64,000 nt of DNA, taken from the NCBI GenBank assembly GCA_003952965.2, contig CM025851.1, positions 3,249,307-3,313,306 on the forward strand. The letters run 5' to 3'. The notes beneath the pieces are model-generated. The model was not told where the DNA came from. It worked only from the letters and a program-made list of their open reading frames with translations, and ran no database searches. The DNA comes from Morella rubra. Taxonomy: Eukaryota > Streptophyta > Magnoliopsida > Fagales > Myricaceae. Below are positions 10,801-20,800 of this stretch, piece after piece. The position numbers and the translations under genes were made by a program. Position 1 is the first letter of the stretch. Every line of letters begins with the position of its first letter.

Positions 10801-12826
10801 ATCAGTATAACATTCTGTGCAGTTTCCTCTACAAGTGGTTCAGCAAAGAAGAGCCTTATTGGGAAGAAGGGAGCAGTAAGAATAATTGATGATGCTTACA
10901 GGTGTGACTTTTAATGTTCTGAACACAACTTTATGGTACCATACGATATTGGATGAAACTCTGTCTCAATCACTATAAAGATAGATTAATCAGCTCTTCT
11001 GTCATCTTGATGACATATTCTGTTACCCCCCCCCACCCCCCAGGCTTTCTCCACTCTCTGTCCCCATAAAAACAAAGCGGACTATAGTTTTCTATTTCCT
11101 TGTCAAGCATGCTTTTGGTAGCAGAAATAACTGCTCGATTACAGAAATGAGTTTCTTTGTAATCATACAATTTGTCTGTATGCAATTTCTGGGTGACTAT
11201 TGTACAGATATTATCTCCTGTAAAGTTACCTGCTTCAAATATATCAACCGATGGGTGAGTTTTTAGCGTTTTTTAGTGTCCTCTTTCCTGCACTCATATG
11301 GTCGAATGTTACTGCTGAATCTTGTCTCAAATTAGTGTTCTGATTTCTAATTCTGTGCACTCCATTGGCATCAAAGATTTGCGGATTGCCTTTTTCAATG
11401 GTTTAAGATTGTAAACTTTTTTGCCCATTAGCACCAGCCTCTTTCTGGCAATTGTCACAAGTAGGCTTGAGTCAAGTACCGTTGGAAAAGAGGTGCAACC
11501 TACAAAAGAGATCCTTGAGAGACTGAATTTATTACTTACAGTTGCATACCAACCAACCCAAAACAGGAGATATAGGATGGCAGTTTGATGCCCTCATTGG
11601 ATCAAAAAGTGATCTAAAACTGCCTTTTGTTAATTGTTCTGAGGACGTTTTCTTTACATTTGATGGGATACAGTCTACTTTTCCCTTGTTTCTTGTTCAT
11701 TTTACAAACTAACATACTGAACTTGGCATTGTATAGAGAATGAGACGTCAGAACCTTGAGAGGCTCCTACATCTTTTAATGCCTGTCAAATAGCATATAT
11801 CTGATTTGAAAGCAGTCAGACTGAATACATGGTGGTCCATGTTAGCTGTGGGCTATCATGGCCATGATAAGGGTTGGCTAATAGATGAATCGAGGATTGG
11901 ACAGGTTGTCAGAGCAGAGCACTAAGGTGGACTATCATGTAACTGAAAATCGCAATTAGGACCATAGCCGCGAACTGGTCCATGCTCTGACGTTTGGCTA
12001 CATGTCATCTTAAAAGGCAATGTATCACAACTGTCTTCCATGAATTTAGTAGAGTATCATATTGGCGGATGTGATACCAGGAACCTACAAGGACATTGAA
12101 CTCTAAAAACTTTCGAAAAGCTACAGTAAAATATATATAGTGAGGCTATTTAGGGTTCTTATCTTTGTTGATCATAAATTCCCATATTCATTTCTCCACA
12201 TCTAATATTGTGGAAGTGTCAGGGTATGAAGTGATTAAGGTAGCCACATTTAATTGAGTGCTTGATAATTATTTTGTGTCCTGGGTGATGTGTACTTTAA
12301 TTGGTAGATGAGTGGCTCTAGAATGAAGGTAGCTGGCAGGTTCAAACCTTGTGCCCACATGGGGTGTTTTGATCTTGAAGTCTTTGTGGAGCTAAACCAA
12401 CACTCCAGGAAGGTTTGTATTTCCATTTTCTTTCAAGTTTTTTTTTTGTTGTGTCTAAATATGAGCTTGTAATTTACTGTGGTTGCAGTGGCAATGTCCC
12501 ATATGCCTGAAGAACTACACCTTGGAGGACATCATCACTGATCCTTATTTCAATCGCATCACAACTATGGTTGTTCTTGCTGTTGACATCTTGAAGTAGT
12601 CTTAGCTTATATGGTTTTTGTGACTGCTAATGGAAGAAAAAACGTTTGTTACTGTTTATTGTTGGACAGATGAGGCTCTGTGGAGAAGATGTAACGGAGT
12701 ATAATGTGAAGCCCGATGGTTCTCGGAGTGCGAAGACCAGAGGTGAATTTAGCGATCTTGCACAGTGGCATTGCCCTGATGGGTCAATCAGCATTGCTAG
12801 AGATGTCTATTTATCAAATTTGGCTT
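7794..12826 (+). repeat. tandem duplication, copy A (tRNA-Pro to SIZ1 exon 15, shortened)
   Basis: From the tRNA-Pro 3' part onward this stretch matches 13665-22627 in order. Shared tracts include the post-tRNA flank (GGGCCTGGACA, GAATTAAATTTCCAT against GAAATTAAATTTCCAT), the SIZ1 leader, exons 1-4, the 5' part of intron 4, exon 7, and the block from about 11630 to 12826. Relative to copy B it lacks about 2.1 kb (B 15658-17775, with PHD exons 5-6) and about 2.9 kb (B 18476-21418, with exons 8-12). It has an extra stretch of about 1.3 kb at about 8088-9412. Confidence 0.9.
8088..9412. other. AT-rich 1.3-kb stretch present only in copy A
   Basis: Copy B joins CTGCACGAAAAGG directly to AATCCACCTTCCCATTTG (13913-13943). 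Copy A has CTGCACGAAA, then about 1.3 kb, then AAATCCACCTTCTCATTTG. The extra DNA is very AT-rich and holds poly-T runs near 8930-9000 and a GGAATACCGGTACTC end near 9410. No ORF is recognisable. It is either an insertion in copy A or a deletion in copy B, and I found no clear terminal repeats. Confidence 0.6.
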
Positions 12827-12846
12827 CATTTGGTCTAGTGGTATGA
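10091..12846 (+). pseudogene. truncated, internally deleted SIZ1 copy
   Basis: Exons equivalent to SIZ1 1-4 (10091-10114, 10327-10407, 10557-10599, 10823-10901) are intact and encode the SAP domain ([20 protein letters not shown]). The PHD and PINIT exons are deleted. Exon 7 remains (11186-11254), but its acceptor reads CAA instead of CAG. The SP-RING exons 13-14 (12308-12412, 12489-12569) survive, and exon 15 (from 12670) breaks at about 12827 into tRNA-Pro sequence and stops at 12846. Splicing exon 4 to exon 13 would shift the frame, so no full ligase is possible. If intron 4 is retained, translation ends after four more codons at TAA 10912-10914 and gives a 79-residue SAP-only protein. Confidence 0.85.
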
Positions 12847-12882
12847 TTCTCGCTTAGGGTGCGAGAGGTCCTGAGTTCAATT
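12827..12882 (+). pseudogene. 5' part of a second tRNA-Pro(AGG), split by an LTR
   Basis: This matches tRNA-Pro from its fourth base (CATTTGGTCTAGTGGTATGA) through the anticodon arm to GAGTTCAATT, with C to T in the T arm (GTCCTGAG). The first three bases are replaced by SIZ1 exon sequence at the duplication junction, so the acceptor stem is lost. The rest is at 13665-13682. Confidence 0.9.
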
Positions 12883-13664
12883 TGTTATGAACCCAATTGT
12901 ATATGGATTTGTATACGAGATTTTAATATAGAAAAGATTTTCGTATAGAAACTTGATACTGGAATTCATACGTTCATTGAAATGGATAGATGTAGCCAAA
13001 TTCGAGGTGGCAAACCTCTGCAGGAAACAAAGAGAAAATGACTACTGATTCTCGAATACCTCGCTTGAGAGTATTCTCGACTCTAACTGCCTACCGTGAA
13101 TCACGGAGGACTTAGCGTAATGGGCTGGTCTACTACTAGGCCCAGACCCATATTACAACTAAACTGGACTCTAATAAACTAAATAAGCAACGAGAGAAGA
13201 GAACCCAGCCCGTAATCTGGTCCCTGGCCCAAGACTACAGTCTAGCAATAAGCTCCACTTCCTTTGCGCGCGTTCACCCAATTCACTTACTTAGGGATGT
13301 TCAGAGTGAAAAATTTTGGGAGTCTTGGATTTGTAAAAAACGTAAAGATATTTTATGTGATTTGATGAAAAAGTGAAGAGAGAAGATTTAAATGAATATT
13401 ATAATAAAAAAGAATAAATTGAGGAGGAAGAGAGAGATTTTTTATAATTTTTTAATGTAAGTATAAATTTTGAAGGTGAAAATTTAACCCCCCCCCCCCG
13501 GAACACCCCCTTAGCAGAAACATCTAAACTCCCAAAAACTCAAACAGCTGTCCGATGCTCTCCAATATATTATCCTCCCGTGCCCACTCCATTGATCCTC
13601 CAGTTCTGCGTCTTCTCATCATAATCCAGCCTTATTCTCGGTGTTCTCTGGCCGAACCATCACA
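12883..13664. mobile_element. solo LTR with 5-bp target duplication
   Basis: The 782-bp insert begins TGTTATGAACC and ends CCATCACA (TG...CA). It is flanked by the direct repeat CAATT (12878-12882 and 13665-13669) and sits exactly inside the T arm of the second tRNA-Pro copy. No internal retrotransposon genes remain, so it reads as a solo LTR left by recombination between two LTRs. A MITE lies inside it. The superfamily cannot be told from an LTR alone. Confidence 0.8.
13294..13510. mobile_element. Tourist-like MITE inside the solo LTR
   Basis: Ends GGGATGTTC and GAACACCCCC are imperfect inverted repeats flanked by TTA on both sides (13291-13293, 13511-13513), as in PIF/Harbinger-type MITEs. 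The AT-rich middle, reverse-complemented, closely follows 53540-53690 (TATAATATTCATT, CTTCACTTTTTCA). A run of 11 C lies near the right end. Confidence 0.6.
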
Positions 13665-13682
13665 CAATTCTCGGAAGGCCCC
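13665..13682 (+). pseudogene. 3' part of the split tRNA-Pro copy
   Basis: CAATTCTCGGAAGGCCCC continues the tRNA after the solo LTR. One acceptor-stem base is changed (AAGGCCC against AATGCCC). The following flank matches the flank of the intact tRNA-Pro at 7863 onward. Confidence 0.85.
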
Positions 13683-14834
13683 TACATTTTGGGTTTTTGG
13701 GCCTGGACACATGGAACACTCTCGAAGAAGCTGCCCGAGAATTAAATTTCCATCTTTTTCGTTTTCCCTTTTTTTTTTTTTTTAATGTTTAATTAACTGG
13801 TCGCATCAGACACAGCTCTATAATTTTCACTGGATGAAATTATTTGTTTTGGTTGCTGAGGGGAAAAAGGCAGAAATCAATGTTTTGCGCAGTGTTAAAT
13901 TTGTTATCCCTGCACGAAAAGGTGGGAATCCACCTTCCCATTTGTTTACGTGAATATCAGGTCGCATTCTTGGATGGCTTAATGTTCACGTTCTCGAACG
14001 TTACATCTTACTCGCAATTTCGTGATTGCCGGGTTCACGACAGGTCCCACTAATTTAGAGCACGGAGAACGACGACAAACTTAGAGTGACCGTACGTTTT
14101 CTTCGACGCAATAAGGCAAGTAGAAAAAATAGCTGCTCTCGAAAGTCGCATTAGTAACGTTGGCGCACCAGTTCCATGATGTCTCTCGCGCACGCCGCCC
14201 CAGACCCCACCGGTGAAGGCCGCGTTCCGCAAACCATTGGTCCACGTCACTCTTGACAACACAATCAGAGGCCGCCGAAGCCCGATTGTAATTTGTAACA
14301 CCTGAGAAGTACGATAACAGAACCCGGACGTATCTCGCATTTCCAAAACCGAATTTCATTAGCCGTTTTTCATGTCCGCCCTATAAGGTCCGTGTCAAGG
14401 CTGAATACAACAACGTCACCGATGATGGTAGCACTGAGAGTTTGTACTGGCAGCGAAAGCACATGAAACCCTAACGCGGTGAACGTTTCTCTTCCTCACG
14501 CGGGATATTGACCCCGGTGTAAGTCCGCAACTAGCGCTCTACAATTGCGATTGTTAGATATTTACTTAAAAATTGATGAGCCTCGTATTTCTATGTGATA
14601 ATTTCTTTTATCTTCTTGGTATTTTCGTTGTTACAATGACTGCTAGTGTACTTCTATGTCACCATGTTGGATAGTTATTTTCTCGGTACATCTATTGGAT
14701 ATATATATATTTTTTTTCCCTTTTTCTTGGTGTCCAATTTGACTAGTCCGTTTTAAAATGCTCTATTTATTGATACACTCGCTGTTGATGATCAGGAATC
14801 TATCTGATTGTTTGGTGGAGCGATACAAAACGAA
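13683..14834 (+). promoter_or_regulatory. upstream region and leader of intact SIZ1
   Basis: No TATA box stands out. A GC-rich stretch of about 240 bp (about 14128-14370) is absent from copy A, where the flanks are joined. The sequence from 14371 to the ATG (CGCCCTATAAGGTCCGTG, then the CGGTGTAAGTCCGCAACTAG region) is almost the same in both copies. This shared part probably holds leader exon sequence and a leader intron ending near the ATG. The transcription start is not defined. Confidence 0.45.
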
Positions 14835-17800
14835 ATGGATTTGATATCAGATTGCCAGGTAAATAGTGTGTTTGAATGTGGCAATTAGTTGGTGAGGGAA
14901 AATTCAAAATGGACTATATGTTTGTTTTTTTTTGTTGTAGTTTTGCGTAGTTTAGCTGAAGGCTGTGTAAGATTGTCATCTTCGATAGAGTTGTTATATG
15001 GTTGCTAGTTGAACATCCTATCTCTAATGTTCTATCTTATAGAATGCCTCGTACACTTAACTTGTAGTTAAAGTTGGCATCGTTTCGGATGAAAGAGCTT
15101 AAGGATGTTCTCACCCAGCTAGGTCTTTCAAAGCAAGGGAGGAAGCAGGTGCTTATTTATTCATTTATTCAGATATTTTGCTTGTTGGTTGCTGTTTACT
15201 CACAATTTTAGTTCTGTACTGCATGCATTGGTGCCTTTTCGTTTTCATAGGCTTCCCCCCAAAAATGATTGTTTGGACATATTTGTGTTCTTTGCAGGAC
15301 CTTGTGGACAGAATCTTGTTGGTGCTCTCAGATGAGGAAGGTAAATGTTGAACTGCACGTGTATCCCTTCAAATTTGTATGTGGTTGTCCTCTATTTTCC
15401 TCACTTATTTTTTCTACTGTTATTGTGCTTAAGTGGAGTGGACTGTTTTACTCATAAGTCTAGACTATTGCTCTTGGATGATTTTCTGTGTTTTCTGGCT
15501 CCGAGTTTTTAATGATTCCCTTGGATCAAGCATCTGATACATCAGGATAACATTCTGTGCAGTTTCCTCTACACGTGGTTCAGCAAAGAAGAACCTTATT
15601 GGGAAGAATGGAGCAGTAAGAATAATTGATGATGCTTACAGGTGTGACTTTTAATGTTCTTGTATATATTTACCATATTGTATCCTGGATTTTTCATTTT
15701 CTTTTTGGCCTTCAGATGTTCGTTTTCATTGGATTATTTTGTGATTGGATATGGCAGTTTTGTATGATTAATGCTTCTCTTGTCTCTGGTAATTAGGTTT
15801 TCCATCATCTCATAGTATTTGTTATGAAATTCATGCTCCAGGAAAATGCAGAATATGGAGTCAGCTGACTTGCCAAGCAAGGGACAGAGTGGTTTGGAAA
15901 TTCTCAGTCTGAAGCCTGAAGGAGAAGTTGAAAATTCCCTCAATTCAGATGTGAATATCTTCTGCCCGTGTGGAAGTTCATTGCCTACAGGGTCCATGAT
16001 TCAGGTTTTGGAATAGTCACTTTTGTTTTGTAATGAGTTTTATTTGAATCACTTCGAGTTTTCTTTGTGGATGTGCTGATTTCTTAGCTTAGTGGTGAAT
16101 GGATTGTGGGAATGACTAACGAAACAGGTTGGCATCAGGCAGTTATACCCATAAATCAATAGGATGTAAACAAACTAAAGAAGTCTGAACAAATGCTCAG
16201 CGATTCTGTGCTTTGTTTAGAGGAAAAGAATCACATTGATTTTCCTTTTTCCTTCCATATGGTGCAAAAATTGTTTCTGGGTGATTTCACTCTATAAAGG
16301 TTTTAGTATTTGTCTGGCGACAGGCCCAGAACATACAAACAGAAAATCCAGAGTAAATAAAGTTTAGCACCTTAAGTACCAAGCCCTGGAAGATCTTACT
16401 AGATATCCTTACCCTACAGAAGGTCCATGCTATAATTTGCCCACTTGCAGTTGATGCTACTTTCCCGGTATGAGTTGATCAAGGGTATGTATGCTGATTC
16501 TTTATGAAACTACCAGTTTGAGCACACTTCAAAGGACAAGTCATCAAATAATGAAGTCATTGATATGTTGAATCGTCGAGTATCTACTAGAGGATAACGT
16601 AATTAGCAATTGCATTACTGACTTTTTTGTGTTTGGTTTGGATGTACAAATCTTCTGCAACCTCCCCCCTTGAACGGACAGTGACAAAAAAAGCAGAAAT
16701 GAATGTCCATTTAGGCTGACAAATAGGATTGATTACGCCCTTCAACAACTTTAGCTTGCTGAAAGCCTCCCTAAAGTGAGATTCGACACGATGAGTGATT
16801 CTATTTGACGTTGGCAGAGACCACTTATTCATTTCTTGTGCATGCCTTGTCTTCTTTACAGAGCATAAACCATTGAATATTTCAGGTGCTTTTCAGTGTC
16901 GTATGTGTTGTATTGGTCATGTAAGTCTCTTTTGAGTCATCTATGGAGATTTGAATTATATCTGATTGTGAGACAGCTCCATGCAGTGTATTGATTCAAG
17001 ATGTAAAGTGCAGCAACATATTGGCTGCGTTATTGTTCCTGAGAAGCCAGTGGAGGGCATTCCAGCAGTTCCTCCTTTGTTCTACTGTGAGATGTGTCGA
17101 ATCAAACGGGCAGATCCGTATGTACCATGCATGTTTTCCATTTCTAGTTCATTGATCTGAGTATGTCCAATTAAGCAGACTATATTCGTTTCATTCAGCT
17201 GCTGGTGTCTTTTTAATGATTGTTTGCCATAGATATGAGGTGTGTGTGTGTTCGTTGTTTTGGGGGGGGGTTATTTTGACCTAATGCATTTGAATTTGGA
17301 ATTGTCTTGGATGAAAGCTGTATATTTTGGCTGCAACTCACAATTTTACAAAGCCAAATCAAAATTTTGAATTTCAAGATTTGTACACACTACACTAATA
17401 TACTTAATCCCTTTGAGACCGCCATCATCAGGACTTTCACCACGGAAAAAGAATCTCTGGAATTTTTATGAGTCTGCATTCTTTGATCTTGCAGGAAGAA
17501 TCATGTTCTTTTTAGTTGTACAACGTGGTGGTTTTAACACTTCATCCCTTGACCTTGAGTTTGGAGTGTCACAACACAACCACCTAGGCCCCCCCACAGG
17601 TGGATAACTTGGCAATGGTGGACAATCAGGATGTTTGCATTCTTGTTTTTGTTTGATTCACAAAATGTGTGTTCTGTGTGATTTGAATTGTTTCCTCTTT
17701 TCCTTTACTTGTCTTCAATGTCATTATGGGACTGGAATTTTAGGATCTTAATGATTCTATTGAATGTTGTAAGGGAACACAACTTTATGGTACCATGCGA

Positions 17801-20800
17801 TATTGGAAGAAACTCTGTCTCAATCACTAAAAAAGATAGATTAATCAGCTCTTCTGTCATCTTGATGACATATTCTGTTACCCCCCCCCCCCCCCCCCAA
17901 GGCTTTCTCCACTCTCTGTCCCCATAAAAACAAAGCGGACTATAGTTTTCTATTTCCTTGTCAAGCAAGCTTTTGGTAGCAGAAATAATTGCTCGATTAC
18001 AGAAATGAGTTTCTTTGTAATCTTACAATTTGTCTGTATGCAGTTTCTGGGTGACTATTGTACAGATATTATCTCCTGTGAAGTTACCTGCTTCAAGTAT
18101 ATCAACTGATGGGTGAGTTTTTAGTGTTTTTTAGTGTCCTCTTTCCTGCACTCATATGGTCGAATGTTACTGCTGAATCTTGTTTCAAATTAGTGTTCTG
18201 ATTTCTAATTCTGTGCACTCCCATTGGCATCAAAGATTTGCGGATTGCCTTTTTCAATGGTTTAAGACTGTAAACTCTTTTGCCCATTAGCACCAGCCTC
18301 TTTCTGGCAATTGTCACAAGTAGGCTTGAGTCTAGTACCGTTGGAAAAGAGGTGCAACCTACAAAAGAGATCCTTGAGAGACTGAATTTATTACTTACAG
18401 TTGCATACCAACCAACCCAAAACAGGAGATATAGGATGGCAGTTTGATGCCCTCATTGGATCAAAAAGTGATCTAAAAAATAAGCTCTTCATCTTGGCTT
18501 GTGATGTCTTGATGGTTCTGGAATTTCTTTCTCTGCACCAACTGTTTTTCCCCTAATTGATGGCGTAACTTTCAATTCGTTATCCCCTACCTGAAGCCAA
18601 ATAACAGAATCACCATAGGAAAAGCGACAATGCTGTTAAGCAATCAGAGCTGTCGCTGCAAAATGACCCGGTCAGCTACAAGATCTACTAACCTAACCAA
18701 ATTTCGAAAAACCTGTAAGAAAAGAGGAGCTTTGCAGCAACTTATAGCTTACTATACAATGTTGCATGTCTTCAACAAAACTGAAGGCTCTTCAATTAAA
18801 CAACTTTTTACTTGATTGGTTTGTAGAGTTAAATGCTTTCTCATAGTTCTTTGTCAACGAAAAGGGCAAAAAAAAAAAAAATTAATTTTATTGGCAAGAA
18901 TGTGGTGGAGATGCCCGAGAGCAATAACACTGCAAATGCCTTGTTAAAGCTTCTTAGCAAGATATCTGCTGCAGTTTGTTGTGGGAAAACCCAAACAAGA
19001 AGAAAACAACGAATAGTCATGCATATCTCTCTTTTCATTTTTGGTTTGTTATATGGGTCTAGTGTCTAACTATTGTGAGGTTTGAGGTGATTTGTTTCCC
19101 CATGTGTCCCCTTGTGTCCGACATTGACCTCTTTTCCCGATGATTTTCAGTACAAATCCACTACAGAATGTTGAAAGAACATTTCAAGTGACAAGAGATG
19201 ATAGATATTTACCACAGAATACTGAATATGATGTTCAGGTATGTTTCACATTGGTAGTTCAGGTTATCTGTATCTATTAGTTGTGGCTTTGTGTTTTGTG
19301 TTTTCTGGTAGGCAGTTATTAATGTATAATTCACTATTGTCAAACAGGCTTGGTGCATCCTTCTCAATGACAGTGTTCCATTTAGGATGCAGTGGCCGCT
19401 GTATGCAGAGTTACAAGTTAACGGTGATTAATTTGATGATATTTTCCTTCCAATTTGCCAATTAGGTTATGCAGAGTTACTTGAAATACGTGGTTGGGAA
19501 CAGAGGCCTTAATTAAACCCACTTTTTTTTGCCAATTACCTTAGCTTGTTTAAGGGTGAACTTTTGGTGAGAGATTCACCCAAACCCATATTCAAGCTTG
19601 TTAAACTTGAATAACTCCGCTGAGTTCCCTTGTGGAACTTGTGGTCAATTCTGTCAATTGGACCTTTCAGTACACAGGCCATAATAACAGGTTCAACCTC
19701 ACAGTGTGGGTAACTTGGACCCACACTTTAATTATTTTGGTTGTTCTACAGGCTAGTTTGGTCTACGTAGACACACATATTTGTTAGGCCTACATATATT
19801 GGTGCAAATTTCAATAAAGTAAAATAAGCATAATCACTGACTTAACATTCTCATGGTTTTTTTTCCCGGTATGTAATTTTTCAGGTTTTTCAGTTAAAAC
19901 TGTTAACAGACCTGGATCACAGTCATTAGGTGCCAACGGTCGTGATGACGGTGCATCAGTGAGTTGGCTTTCTTTTTTCTCATTGCTTTTGTTTATAATG
20001 GTATAGTCTGTGACAAAGCTTATAAATATTTAATTTTGCCTTTTCTTTTTTCTATGCCAGAGATGATTATAATATTTTATTTATCTGGCACTACTTTTTA
20101 GTTTAATCTCTTTTTTTTTTTTTTTTTCATATCAGATCAAATCATATATTGGGGATGGAATTAATACGATTTCATTGTCGGGATGTGATGCTCGTGTTTT
20201 CTGCTTTGGCATCAGACTTGTAAAGCGGCGTACCCTTCAACAGGTACTCGGACCTGTTTTCCAAATGTACCAACACTTGAAAGAAACACATTTTCATTGA
20301 ACTTCTTATGATTAGGCGACTGTTATAGAACTGTCAACTAGTTAGGGGGAATGTGCATTTCACGAAGAACACTTATGGTAGCATTGATCATGTTCGGGGT
20401 TTGTAGTCTTCTAACTAACTGAATACCTGTTCAGCATTCTCATTGCAATTTCATGACTATAATTACTAGTATTTCATTATTGTCAAAATAAATATACGGA
20501 AGTCTATTGTTATTGCCACATTTCGCAACTATAACTACTAGTATTTTAGCATTAGGCAATTCTTACAGATCCTCTTGTGAAGTGTAATTGTCAACTTGTC
20601 AACTAATATACGTCTAGGTATTGAGCATTTTTTTCCTGAGTCTCTCTTAATGTTTTAGTTTAGCTGGCCCCTCATTATTTTCGGTTTTTATTTTTTGACC
20701 AATCAATGCCAAGGTTCTCGACTTGATTCCTAGAGAAGCAGATGGCGAGCCTTTTGAGGATGCAGTTGCCCGTGTTCGCCGTTGTATTCATGGTGGGGAT

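Noticed and set aside
14081..14359. 92-codon minus-strand ORF upstream of SIZ1
   Set aside because: It has no recognisable domain. It mostly spans a GC-rich stretch missing in the other duplicate and is listed only as a curiosity.
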